Shown piece after piece: positions 46,654 to 57,141 of a DNA stretch of 64,000 bases. Under the pieces are notes generated by a model. It was not told the DNA's origin and made no database searches. It worked only from the letters and a program-made list of their open reading frames with translations. Each line of letters begins with the position of its first letter. The stretch's first letter is position 1. Both the position numbers and the translations under genes were made by a program. Source of the DNA: Streptomyces catenulae (GTDB lineage Bacteria; Actinomycetota; Actinomycetes; Streptomycetales; Streptomycetaceae); assembly GCF_000718015.1 (NCBI RefSeq), contig NZ_JODY01000006.1:112187-176186 (forward strand). The letters run 5' to 3'.

Positions 46654-46938
46654 GAGGGAAGATTAGGTCTGCGGGAAGAGAGGTGTCAACGTTCCCGAAC
46701 GGAACCGGCGATGTGGGCTCAATACAGTTCCCGGCAGGCAGGAAAGAGCGCGCGACGCCCTGTTTTACGGACCCGATCCGGCCAATCGATAAGGCCGCGA
46801 AAAAATCCGAAACCCGCTCGTCGCACCGCATGTCCGATGCCATAATCGACGCCACTGCACCACCCTCCCACACGCCTCTCACCTCGACAGATGCCGAGGT
46901 CGGCGGCGTATTTCCCAGAGAGAGGCGGATGTGTTCCG
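46654..46938. promoter_or_regulatory. Divergent promoter region with inverted repeat
   Basis: A 285-base, less GC-rich gap between two divergent TTA-containing genes. It contains GTTCC-N5-GGAAC (46691-46705), a perfect five-base inverted repeat with its arm starts one helical turn apart, placed 38 bases before the SCO6745-type gene. It is a candidate operator for a shared regulator. Confidence 0.45.
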
Positions 46939-48138
46939 GTGAATGCTGAATTAGTTGCGGCAGATGAACTTCGGGACGTCGTCATCGTCGGTGCACGGTG
47001 TGCCGGTGCCCCCCTCGGAATGCTCCTCGCCGAGCGGGGTTATTCCGTCGAGATCGTTGACCGGAATCCAGTCGGGGCCGATACGCTCTCCACCCACTGG
47101 ATCAGGTGGCCGGGCGTTCGGCAGCTGCATGAATGGGGCCTTGTCCCGGAGTTGGAGAATTCGGGATGCCCACCCGTGCGCGGCGTCTCGCTCGATTTCG
47201 AGGGCCGGGTGCTGACCGGGGTGCCGCGGGCCGGTCGTGCGGAGGCCGTGACCTATGCACCCCGGCGGACCGCACTGGACGCCCTGCTGGTGGCCGCCGC
47301 CCGCACCCGGGGCGCCCGGCTACGGGAACGCTTCTCGGTCACCGGTCTCGTCACCGTCGACGGCCGGGTCACCGGGGTCCGGGGGAGTGGACCGGACGGC
47401 CCCGCCACCCTGCGCGCACGGCTCGTCGTCGGCGCCGACGGCCGTAACTCCACCGTCGCGCGCCTGGCGGGCTCCGCCGTCGTGGAGGACCGCGGCACCC
47501 TCGCCCGCAGCCTCTACGCCTACTGGTCCGGCGTCACCGAACCCGGGGTGCGGGTGGTGTTCCGGGGCAGGCGCGGCATCTCCCTCTGGCCCACGCACGA
47601 CGGACTCACCGTGGTGTCGCTGATCTTCCCGCCCGAGGAGGCGCCGGGCCCCGGCCGCGCGGCGGAGTTCTACACCGCCGCGCTCCGGGCGGTGCCCGAG
47701 GTCGAACAGGCCCTGAAGGGCGGCGCGTTGGTGACCGGACCGCGGGCCGCCGCCGTCCGCAACGCCCGGCGGCACGCCCACGGCCCGGGGTGGGTCCTGG
47801 CCGGGGACGCCGGTCACCACAAGGACCCTGTCTCGGCGCAGGGCATCTCCGACGCCTTCGCCGACGCCGCGGTCCTCGCCGACGCCCTCGGCGCCGGACT
47901 CCGCGACGCGACCGCGCTCGACGAGGCGCTGGCCGGTTACGCCGCGACCCGCGACGCCCAGCGGCTGGCGGCCTTTGCCTACACCTGCGAGCAGGCCGAA
48001 CTGCGGCCGTTCGGCGCCGACTTCCTGGCCGATCTGGGTCGCACCGCCGCCGACGCGCAGGCCACCGGGGCGTTCGTGAACACCTTCGTCGGCTGTGACG
48101 CGCCGTCCGACGCGGGCTGGCTGGGCGAGTCCCACTAG
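46939..48138 (+). CDS. FAD-dependent oxidoreductase/monooxygenase
   Basis: A 399-residue flavoprotein of the PHBH/geranylgeranyl-reductase-like group. Dinucleotide-binding VVIVGARCAGAPLG (about 15-28), the second FAD motif VGADGRNSTVARLAG (about 158-172) and the third, LAGDAGHHKDPVSAQGI (about 290). Hydroxylates or reduces an aromatic or isoprenoid-like small molecule; the substrate is unknown. GTG 46939 is chosen after a GAGGCGG site. Codon 5 is TTA, implying bldA control. The first 60 bases are AT-richer than the rest. Confidence 0.85.
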   Translation: MNAELVAADELRDVVIVGARCAGAPLGMLLAERGYSVEIVDRNPVGADTLSTHWIRWPGVRQLHEWGLVPELENSGCPPVRGVSLDFEGRVLTGVPRAGRAEAVTYAPRRTALDALLVAAARTRGARLRERFSVTGLVTVDGRVTGVRGSGPDGPATLRARLVVGADGRNSTVARLAGSAVVEDRGTLARSLYAYWSGVTEPGVRVVFRGRRGISLWPTHDGLTVVSLIFPPEEAPGPGRAAEFYTAALRAVPEVEQALKGGALVTGPRAAAVRNARRHAHGPGWVLAGDAGHHKDPVSAQGISDAFADAAVLADALGAGLRDATALDEALAGYAATRDAQRLAAFAYTCEQAELRPFGADFLADLGRTAADAQATGAFVNTFVGCDAPSDAGWLGESH

Positions 48139-48164
48139 GGCGCCTCTCTCGTCGTGGGGTGCGG

Positions 48165-48947
48165 TCACTGCGTCAGCCCGGGCGGCAGCCCCAGGAACAG
48201 GCCACCGCTGCTCTCGATGAGCTGGCCGGTGACCCACCCCGCGTCGTCCGAGGCGAGGAACGCCACGACCCCGGCGACATCGGCGGGGGTGCCGATCCGG
48301 CCGAGCGCGGTCATGTCGATCACGACCTGCCTGGCCTCCGGCTGCTCCCGCCGCTCCGCCGCCGTCAGATCGGTGTCCACGGCGCCCGGGGCCACCGTGT
48401 TCACCGTGATGCCGCGCTCGCCCAGCAGATGCGCCAGCGTCCGGCTCATCGCCACCACCGCCGCCTTGGCCATCGTGTACGCCACGTCCGCGACCGCCAC
48501 CCGGACCGCCGCGGACGAGACCGACACCACCCTGCCGCCGTCGGCGAGCAGCGGCAGCGCCCGCTGGACCAGGAAGAACGGCGCCCGGGCGTTCACCGCG
48601 AAGAGCGCGTCGAAGGTCTCGGGCGTGGTGGCCTCGAAGAACGTCCGGCTGAACCCCGCGTTGTTGACCAGTACGTCGAGACGGTCCCGGCCCCCCGCGG
48701 CGAACCGGGCGGCCGTCTCGGTCAGTAACTCCTCCACCCCGGCGACCGTCGACAGATCGGCGCCGACGGCGAACGCTGTGCCCCCGCGGTCGCGGATGGC
48801 CGCCACCGTGTCGTCGGCCGCCCGGGCGTCGTGTCCGTAATGGACCGCCACGCGCGCGCCGTCCGCCGCCAACCGTTCGGCGATACCGCGGCCGATACCG
48901 CGCGAGGAACCGGTGACGAGTGCGGTGCGGCCTTGCAGATCGGGCAT
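48165..48947 (-). CDS. SDR-family oxidoreductase
   Basis: A 260-residue classical short-chain dehydrogenase. Cofactor motif TGSSRGIGRGIAERL (12-26), NNAG near residue 95, catalytic serine in VSVSSAAVRV and Y-x-x-x-K in YTMAKAAVVA. The cofactor loop (HYGHDARAAD) suggests NADP preference. ATG 48947 with GAGGAG upstream. Last gene of the P450-ALDH-MFS-ABC-F-SDR minus-strand run, 72 bp after the ABC-F gene. Related to 3-oxoacyl-ACP reductases but probably a tailoring enzyme here. Confidence 0.88.
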   Translation of the reverse strand: MPDLQGRTALVTGSSRGIGRGIAERLAADGARVAVHYGHDARAADDTVAAIRDRGGTAFAVGADLSTVAGVEELLTETAARFAAGGRDRLDVLVNNAGFSRTFFEATTPETFDALFAVNARAPFFLVQRALPLLADGGRVVSVSSAAVRVAVADVAYTMAKAAVVAMSRTLAHLLGERGITVNTVAPGAVDTDLTAAERREQPEARQVVIDMTALGRIGTPADVAGVVAFLASDDAGWVTGQLIESSGGLFLGLPPGLTQ

Positions 48948-49019
48948 GGTGCTCCTCAGCTTGTCGGCCGGTCCACGGGACCGGAGGATCGGTACGGGAC
49001 GGACGCGCGCGGGGCGTGA

Positions 49020-50621
<1,602 letters not shown>

Positions 50622-50673
50622 TGGGTGCTCTCCGTGAGTTCCTGATGGCAGACCTGTCCCCTGAAGCGGGATG

Positions 50674-50723
50674 CGGTCGCTAGGAAACGCGCGGAGTGGA
50701 CATGCGGGTCATGCTAGCGACCG
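50674..50723 (-). promoter_or_regulatory. Hairpin between MFS and ABC-F genes, possible attenuator
   Basis: Ten-base perfect arms CGGTCGCTAG (50674-50683) and CTAGCGACCG (50714-50723) with a 30-base loop. On the minus strand it lies 53 bases before the ABC-F start. It may simply end the MFS transcript. Because a short ORF fits precisely in the loop, ribosome-controlled attenuation of the ABC-F gene is also possible. Confidence 0.5.
50680..50712 (-). CDS. Ten-codon leader ORF before ABC-F gene (candidate)
   Basis: ATG at 50712 to TAG ending 50680 encodes MTRMSTPRVS. The start lies just after the upstream hairpin arm and the stop inside the downstream arm, so translation would open the hairpin. 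There is no strong ribosome site (only ACCGG). Short leader peptides that stall under drug are known for inducible ribosome-protection genes in Gram-positive bacteria; here it is a suggestion. Confidence 0.3.
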   Translation of the reverse strand: MTRMSTPRVS

Positions 50724-50773
50724 GTGAGCCGGACGTGCCACGTGAATTCCGGCGCCTGCGTGGCCGGGACGGC

Positions 50774-52150
50774 TCAGGTCGCCACGGCACGCCCCGGTAC
50801 CGGAGCGGCGCGTGCGGCGCCCACCGCCGCGGCGGCGCAGACGGCCGCGGCCAGCAGGCCCAGCGCCACCATCCCGGCGCCGAACCCCGGCCCCCGCGCC
50901 GCGTGCGCGCCCACGAGCACCCCGGCCACGCCCGTGCCCAACCCCGCCGCCGTCACATCGCTGATCTGGAGCGCCGAGGCGTTGCCGCCCGTCTCGTCCG
51001 CGGCGGACTGGTCCAGGACGAGCACCCCGGTGGTCGGCACGCACACCCCCATGCCCAGACCGCCCACGATCCACAGCGGGTAGACCGGCCACGCCGGGAC
51101 GCCCGGCAGACAGGTGGCCGCCACGCCCGCGAAGCAGCACGCCAGGGCGGTCAGCCCGTACCGCAGCAGCGTCGCCCGGTCCGGTGCGGTGAGCCGCCCC
51201 TGCAACTGCGCCCCGGCCCACCAGCCCAGGGCCCCGGCCAGCAGCGGCAGGCCGGAGGCGACCGTCCCGAGCCCGTGCAGGGTGACCAGCGTCAGCGGCA
51301 CCACCGACTCCACGGCGTAGAAGGCGCAGGCCAGCAGGCCGCGCAGCGCCACCACGGCGGGCACCCCGCGCCGCAGCCGCCCCGCGCCCGGCGGCAGCAG
51401 CACCCGCAGCCCGGACCGGAGCGCCACCAGCCCCGCCGCCGTCAGGAGCACGGCGGGGACCGTCCGTCCGGCGGCCACGGCGCCGCCCCCGGCCTGCAGC
51501 GCCACCACACCGGCACCGGTGACCAGCGCGAAGAGCGGCTTACGGGAGCGGCCCGCCACCGGCCCGCCCGGGGGCCGTACCGTCCGCAGCGCGGGCCGCA
51601 GCGTCAGCCCGCCGCCCAGCACCAGCGGGACCAGGCCGAGGAAGACCCAGCGCCACCCGGCGTGCGCGGTGACCGCGCCCGCGACGACCGGCCCGACCAG
51701 CGCCGGGAGGACGTACGCCGCCGAGATGATGGCCAGCGCCCGGGGCCGCAGGCCGACCGGGTAGGCGAGGGCGACGAGTTGGAAGACCGCGATCGAGGCG
51801 AGGCCGACGCCGAGCCCCTGCGCGCCCCGGCCCACCACGAACACCGCCATCTGCCCGGCGGTCCCGGCCAGCAGCAGTCCGGCGGTGAACACGGCGATCC
51901 CGGCGAGCAGCGGGCGGCGCGGCCCGATCCGGTCGCACCACCGACCGGCCGCGCCCAGACCCACCAGGTTCATCACCAGGAAGACGCTGAACGGCCAGCC
52001 GAAGAAGGCCAGTCCGTGCAGATCGCGCACCGCCGTGGGCATGACGGTGGCGACCGCGATGCCCTCGAAGGCGAACAGGCTGATGGCGACGGCGATCCCG
52101 ATGCTGGTGAGCCGCCAGCGCGGCGCGAAGACCCCCGGGGAACGTTCCAC
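50774..52150 (-). CDS. MFS multidrug-type transporter
   Basis: A 458-residue membrane protein with about 14 hydrophobic segments. An early proline-containing helix (AFEGIAVATVMPTAVRDL) and the loop-2/3 pattern GRWCDRIGPRRPLLAG are those of drug:H+ antiporters. GTG 52150 after GGGGGAGAGG. It lies between the aldehyde dehydrogenase (87 bp) and the ABC-F gene (152 bp) on the same strand; likely exports the product of the NRPS region. Confidence 0.85.
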   Translation of the reverse strand: MERSPGVFAPRWRLTSIGIAVAISLFAFEGIAVATVMPTAVRDLHGLAFFGWPFSVFLVMNLVGLGAAGRWCDRIGPRRPLLAGIAVFTAGLLLAGTAGQMAVFVVGRGAQGLGVGLASIAVFQLVALAYPVGLRPRALAIISAAYVLPALVGPVVAGAVTAHAGWRWVFLGLVPLVLGGGLTLRPALRTVRPPGGPVAGRSRKPLFALVTGAGVVALQAGGGAVAAGRTVPAVLLTAAGLVALRSGLRVLLPPGAGRLRRGVPAVVALRGLLACAFYAVESVVPLTLVTLHGLGTVASGLPLLAGALGWWAGAQLQGRLTAPDRATLLRYGLTALACCFAGVAATCLPGVPAWPVYPLWIVGGLGMGVCVPTTGVLVLDQSAADETGGNASALQISDVTAAGLGTGVAGVLVGAHAARGPGFGAGMVALGLLAAAVCAAAAVGAARAAPVPGRAVAT

Positions 52151-52237
52151 CCTCTCCCCCTCGATGCCGGGTGACCGGCCGGTGAACCCGCCCGGCCGGT
52201 CACTGCGGATGTCCGTACGGATGTGTGCCGCGGGCCG

Positions 52238-53659
52238 CTACAGGCGGTGGGTCACCTGCTTGATGCGGGTGTAGCACTCGAATCCGTACCGGGAGAGGTC
52301 GTTGCTGTGGCCGGACCGGCGGAAGCCGCCGTGCGGCAGCTCCGAGGGGAACTGCAGATGGGTGTTGACCCACACGGTGCCGTAGTCCAGCTCCGCGGAG
52401 AGCCGCATCGCCCGCCGGTGGTCGCCGGTCCACACCGCCGAGGCGAGGCCGTACGGCGAGGAGTTGGCCCGCCGTACCGCCTCCGCCTCGTCGGCGCACC
52501 GTTCGACGGTGAGGACCGGTCCGAAGATCTCCGCCTCGGTGACGGCGTCGCCCGCCCGTACCCCGGTGATCACGGTGGGCGCGTAGAAGAAGCCCCGGTC
52601 CCCGACCCGGTGGCCGCCGGTGACCACCCGGGCGTGCGACGGCAGCCGGTCGATGTGCTCCTGTACGCGCGCCAGCTGCTCGGGGTTGTTCAACGGCCCG
52701 TACGCGCTCGCCGGGTCCGACGGCGGGCCGGGGCGCCGGTCGGCCGCCTCCGCGACGAGGGCCTCGACCAGCCGGTCGTGGACGGCGTCGACGGCCAGGA
52801 CCCGGGTGGCGGCGGTGCAGTCCTGCCCCGCGTTGGCGACCGCGCCGTTGACCACGGTCCGCGCGGTCTCCGCGAGATCGGCGTCCGCGCAGACCAGCAC
52901 CGGTGTCTTGCCGCCCAGCTCCAGATGGGTGCGCTTGAGCGTGGCGGCGGCGCGGGTGGCGACGTCCACCCCGGCGGCCACCGACCCGGTCAGCGAGACC
53001 ACGGACGGCACCGGGTGCTCGACCATGAGCCGTCCGGTGGCCGGGCCGCCGCAGACGACGTTGAGCACCCCGGGAGGCAGTATCCGCGCGGCGGTCTCCG
53101 CGAGCAGCAGCGCCGACGAGGGCGTGGTCAGCGCGGGCTTGAGCACCACGCTGTTCCCGGCGGCGAGCGCCGGGACCGACTTCAACACCGCCATCAGCAG
53201 CGGGAAGTTCCACGGCGCGATCTGCGCGCAGACACCCACCGGCTCCCGCCGGGTGTAGGAGGTGTGGTCCGGCGCGTACTCGCCGCCCGCCACACCGTCG
53301 AGGAGCCGCGCCGCACCGGCGAAGAAGCGGATCTCGTCCACCACCCCGCCGATCTCCTCCGCGGCCTCCCGGCTCCCGGTGTCGGCGAGTTCGGCCTCCC
53401 GGAACGCGTCGGCCCTGCCGAGGACGGCGTCGGCCAGCTCCAGCAGCGCGGCCTGGCGCTCGCCCGGGGTGGTCCGCGACCAGCCGCCGAAGGCCGCCTC
53501 CGCCGACCGTACGGCGCGGTCGACGTCGGCGGCTCCGGCACACGGCACCCGCAGGCGCGGGTCGCCGGTACAGGGGTCGAGGACTTCGGCGTGCTCGGTA
53601 TCGGCCGCGGGGGCGGTGCGGTGGCCGTCGATGACGTGGTGTGCGGCGGGTGTGGTCAC
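52238..53659 (-). CDS. Aldehyde dehydrogenase
   Basis: A 473-residue NAD(P)-dependent aldehyde dehydrogenase. Cofactor motif PWNFPLLMA, catalytic glutamate in LELGGKTPV, nucleophile cysteine in NAGQDCTAATR, and the C-terminal PHGGFRRSGHSNDLSRYG. It is closest in look to gamma-aminobutyraldehyde/betaine-aldehyde types. GTG 53659 is chosen for the AGGAGAAC site; longer frames run into the P450 gene. It follows the P450 by 67 bp, so the pair may oxidise the same carbon in succession. Confidence 0.9.
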   Translation of the reverse strand: MTTPAAHHVIDGHRTAPAADTEHAEVLDPCTGDPRLRVPCAGAADVDRAVRSAEAAFGGWSRTTPGERQAALLELADAVLGRADAFREAELADTGSREAAEEIGGVVDEIRFFAGAARLLDGVAGGEYAPDHTSYTRREPVGVCAQIAPWNFPLLMAVLKSVPALAAGNSVVLKPALTTPSSALLLAETAARILPPGVLNVVCGGPATGRLMVEHPVPSVVSLTGSVAAGVDVATRAAATLKRTHLELGGKTPVLVCADADLAETARTVVNGAVANAGQDCTAATRVLAVDAVHDRLVEALVAEAADRRPGPPSDPASAYGPLNNPEQLARVQEHIDRLPSHARVVTGGHRVGDRGFFYAPTVITGVRAGDAVTEAEIFGPVLTVERCADEAEAVRRANSSPYGLASAVWTGDHRRAMRLSAELDYGTVWVNTHLQFPSELPHGGFRRSGHSNDLSRYGFECYTRIKQVTHRL

Positions 53660-53726
53660 GGGGAGTTCTCCTGTCGCTCGGCGGGTTCGGGGCGGGGTGG
53701 CACGGGTGCGCGGTCCTCGCCGGGGC

Positions 53727-54977
53727 TCACCCGCCGCCGTTGACGTGGAGCGAGGTGAAGCCGTGGAAGCCGAGGTTGTTGTTCCAGTTGGGCTCCTGCG
53801 GCGGCACACACAGCTCCGGCCACCTGCGGTAGAGGGAGGTGAGCGCGATCCGCGTCGTCTGACGGACCAGCGGGTCGCCGAAACACAGATGCCTGCCGAT
53901 GCCGAACGTCAGATGCGGGTTGGGCAGCGGCCGGTCCAGAACCAGTTCGTCGGCGCGGTCGAAGACCTCCGGGTCGCGGTTGGCGGAGGCGACGTACAGC
54001 AGCAGGGGCTGCCCCTTGCGGAGCGGGACGACCGTCCCGTCGGAGGCGGTGTACTCGAAGTCCTCGGCGGCTATCCGCCCGACGAACGAGACCGGTGTGC
54101 ACACCCGCAGCAGCTCCTCGACGGCCGGACCGACCGTCTCCGGGTGCTGGAGCAGGTCCCGTTGGTCGGTGGGGACACCGGCCAGCGCGTGGACGCTGTT
54201 GCCGATCAGGTACCGGATGGACGCCACGCCCGCGAACAGCAGCAACGCCGCCTGGGCGACCACGTCGCGCTCGGTGAAGCGGTGCCCGCGGACCTCGATC
54301 TCCCGCAGCTGGTGCAGGAGTCCGCCGACGGCGCGGGAGCGGCGCGCGTTCTCCTCGGACGCCAGGAAGGCGGCGAGCTGCCGGGTGCTCTCCCGGGTCC
54401 GGCGCAGATGCGCGACGGGCACCGAGGTGGAGCCGAAGAGGTGCGCGATGTCGTCGGTCCAGCGGTTGAGCTCGGTGTGCGCCTCGACCGGGACGCCGAG
54501 CACATCGGCGATCACCATCGCGGGCAGCGGGAAGGCGAACTCCGAGAGCAGGTCGAAGCCCGCCGGATCGACCCGGTCGAGCAGCCGGTCGACGAGCCCC
54601 TGGATGCGCGGTTCGAGGTACGCGTCGGTGAACGGCACGTAGCCGCGGTTGGCCTGGCGGCGGTTGCGGGTGTGCTCGGCGCCGTCGTGGAACGCCAGCC
54701 AGCGGCGGTAGATGTCGAGCATGTCCGCGAACTCCTCGCGCTGCTCGTCCGGCAGGAAGCGCAGCGGGACCGCGGAGCGCGCGTTGGACAGCCGCTCGTC
54801 CTTCATCAGACGCGCGCAGTCGGCGTACCGGAACATCAGCCAGGTGCCGCCGAAGATCTTCCCGGACAGATGGGCCGGTCTCCGCTCGCGCATCAGCGCA
54901 TAGAAGGAGAACGGGTCCTCGATGTACTCGACGTGGTTGTGGGAGAACTCTTCGATGGATACGAGATCGATTGACAC
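53727..54977 (-). CDS. Cytochrome P450 with atypical I-helix
   Basis: A 416-residue soluble P450. Heme-binding FGIGRHLCFGD with ligand C365; ExxR in VEELLRV. The I-helix reads LLLFAGVASIRYLIGN: the usual acid-alcohol pair of AGxxT is missing (A and S/I instead), which in other P450s goes with carrier-bound substrates, coupling or unusual proton delivery. AT-rich first codons. First gene of the minus-strand tailoring/export operon, divergent from the Rieske operon. Confidence 0.92.
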   Translation of the reverse strand: MSIDLVSIEEFSHNHVEYIEDPFSFYALMRERRPAHLSGKIFGGTWLMFRYADCARLMKDERLSNARSAVPLRFLPDEQREEFADMLDIYRRWLAFHDGAEHTRNRRQANRGYVPFTDAYLEPRIQGLVDRLLDRVDPAGFDLLSEFAFPLPAMVIADVLGVPVEAHTELNRWTDDIAHLFGSTSVPVAHLRRTRESTRQLAAFLASEENARRSRAVGGLLHQLREIEVRGHRFTERDVVAQAALLLFAGVASIRYLIGNSVHALAGVPTDQRDLLQHPETVGPAVEELLRVCTPVSFVGRIAAEDFEYTASDGTVVPLRKGQPLLLYVASANRDPEVFDRADELVLDRPLPNPHLTFGIGRHLCFGDPLVRQTTRIALTSLYRRWPELCVPPQEPNWNNNLGFHGFTSLHVNGGG

Positions 54978-55794
54978 AGCACAGCTCCCGGAAAAGTGAT
55001 GGGAGGTACAAGAGGGCGGGCGATGGCGCCGCGGGGAGAATTTCAGGCTCTCTCGGCGTCACCGTAAAGCACCATTCTCCGGCGGATCAAGGAGCCGATC
55101 GACGCCGTGAACCCTCGCAGTCGAGATTTGGAATTCTTACGCCGATGCGGCCAATATTTCGGCCAGTTGCGGGGGCCGTCGGATGGCGTTGAGGCGTCCC
55201 GCGGCGAGGATGCGGGAATGCGACGGCGGCGCCGATGGCGCTCCCTCCCGCCGCGTCGGAACGCTTTCCCCGGAGGCGCCGTACACGGGGCGTGGGGACC
55301 GGAAACCGCCACCGGCCGGGCCGTTTTTCTGGCCGGATGACGGGGCGTTGATTTCCGGCCGCATCGCCGGGGAGCGGTTGTTTCCGCGGGAGCGGCGGGG
55401 CAGGGTCGGCGACGGCACGCGGGACCGTCCGCGCCCGGTACGGGGCGCCCGTCGCGCGGTGGCGCCGACGCCCGGTCGGGCGGCCGGAACACCTGCTGAC
55501 GCGGCGGGAGAGGCCCTTGCGTGCCGGGGTGGCCGCGCTTAGCGTGTGCGTCACCGGCCCGTGGGAAGCGGTGCGCGCCCCGGCGCGGCACCCTTCCCGG
55601 CCGGACGGCCGACGTATGTGCACCTCCGGGTCTGGCGGGACCCGGAATGCCGGTCCGGCCGCATTCTCCGACGCTGTCGCCCGGCGGTTCCCGGGCACTG
55701 TCCGCTCGGCACGTTCGTGTTCCATGCTTTCGGTGCGGACGGTATCCGTGTACGTGGTGCGGTCTGTTCTTCAATTCTCTGAGGGGAGGGATGT
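54978..55794. other. Long intergenic region between P450 and Rieske operons
   Basis: About 817 bases with no gene I can support. Composition is mixed, with AT-richer patches near 55120-55160 and 55720-55790 that probably carry the divergent promoters. Overlapping open frames on both strands exist, but none has a normal ribosome site plus codon bias. Confidence 0.55.
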
Positions 55795-57141
55795 GTGCCG
55801 TCAGAAAAGGTTGATTCGGTAACCACCGTCGGGCGTCGCGCATTTGTCGACGACAGTGTTCTCGATATCGAGTGGGGCCGCGTATTCCGGCCCTCCTGGC
55901 AACTCCTCGGATTCGCCGGAGAGGTGCGCGAGCCGGGCGACTACATCGTGCGGACGCTCGGCCGGGACGAGGTCGTCGTCGTACGCGGGGAAGACGGTAC
56001 GGTCCGGGCGCTGCACAATTCCTGCACCCATCGCGGCACCCGGCTGTGCCGCGCGAGTCTGGGAAACACCGCACATCTGCGGTGCAGTTATCACGGGTGG
56101 ACGTTCGCCAACGACGGCCGCCTGGCGGGAGTTCCCGCGCTCCGGTCGGCCTATCCGCCGGACTTCGACCGCGCCGCCCACGACCTGCCCGCCGCACGGG
56201 TGGTCTCCCGGCGCGGCTTCCTCTTCGCCACCTGGGACGCCGAGGCGCCCGAACTGGAGGAGTACCTCGGCGAGATCGCCTGGTACCTCGATGCCCTCCT
56301 GGACTGCGGGGCGGGGGAGTGGGAGGTGTGCGGACCGCCGCAGCGGGTCCGCGCCCGGGGGAACTGGAAGATCCCCACGGACAACTTCGCCGGGGACGGC
56401 TACCACATGCGCACCACCCACCGGATCGCGCTCGACCAGGGCATCTACGGCGACACCCTCGCCGACGGCACCCGCGGGCGGGCGGGCACCGACCTCGTCG
56501 GCGTCAACATCGCCACCGCGGGCGGCCACAGCGTGCGCGCCGGTTACGTCGTCGAGGACGGCCACTCCCTCGACGACCGCGACCCGGCCGCCCCGCAGTT
56601 CCCCGGCTACCCGCCCGAACGCTGGGCGGAACTGGCCGCCGCGCAGACCCCGGAGCAGGTCCGGTTCACCTCCCACTGCGAGGTCGCCCACGGCGTGGTC
56701 TTCCCCAACACCGTCTTCCTCAGCGTCGCCCACGACCGCGCCGTCGGCACCGACGACGACCCGCTCACCCGCTACCTCGTGGTCCGCTCCCACGTACCGA
56801 TCGGCGCCCGCGAGACCGAGTGCCTGTACTGGACGCTGGTGCCCACCGCCATGGACGCGGAGTGGCGCCGCCGCTCCTACCGTTTCCAGGCCCGCACCCA
56901 GTCCGCCGGAGGCATCCTCTTCGAGATGGACGACTTCGAGAACTTCGCCCGGATCGACGCCGCCCTCGCCCGCTCGGCACCGGGCCGCGCGGGCCCCGTG
57001 GACCTGACCCTGGGCACCGGCCGCACCACCGCGGCGCCCGGTTTCCCCGGCCCGGGCCACGCCGAGACCGGCACCTTCAGCGAACACAACCAGCGCGCGT
57101 TCTACCGGCGTTGGGCGGAGCTGGTGGGTGAGCTGCCGTGA
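55795..57141 (+). CDS. Rieske aromatic-ring dioxygenase, alpha subunit
   Basis: A 448-residue large subunit of a ring-hydroxylating dioxygenase. Rieske [2Fe-2S] ligands C77, H79 (NSCTHRG) and C97, H100 (LRCSYHGW). Mononuclear iron ligands H203 and H208 in NFAGDGYHMRTTH with bridging D200; the third ligand is probably an Asp in FEMDDFENF. Adds both atoms of O2 to an aromatic ring to give a cis-dihydrodiol. GTG 55795 after GGGGAGGG. First of seven overlapping genes. No ferredoxin or reductase gene is in the window. Confidence 0.92.
   Translation: MPSEKVDSVTTVGRRAFVDDSVLDIEWGRVFRPSWQLLGFAGEVREPGDYIVRTLGRDEVVVVRGEDGTVRALHNSCTHRGTRLCRASLGNTAHLRCSYHGWTFANDGRLAGVPALRSAYPPDFDRAAHDLPAARVVSRRGFLFATWDAEAPELEEYLGEIAWYLDALLDCGAGEWEVCGPPQRVRARGNWKIPTDNFAGDGYHMRTTHRIALDQGIYGDTLADGTRGRAGTDLVGVNIATAGGHSVRAGYVVEDGHSLDDRDPAAPQFPGYPPERWAELAAAQTPEQVRFTSHCEVAHGVVFPNTVFLSVAHDRAVGTDDDPLTRYLVVRSHVPIGARETECLYWTLVPTAMDAEWRRRSYRFQARTQSAGGILFEMDDFENFARIDAALARSAPGRAGPVDLTLGTGRTTAAPGFPGPGHAETGTFSEHNQRAFYRRWAELVGELP

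Noticed and set aside
55087..55725. Minus-strand frame of about 210 codons between P450 and Rieske genes
   Set aside because: Arg/Pro-rich with no ribosome site and no family resemblance; overlapped by several equally poor frames.
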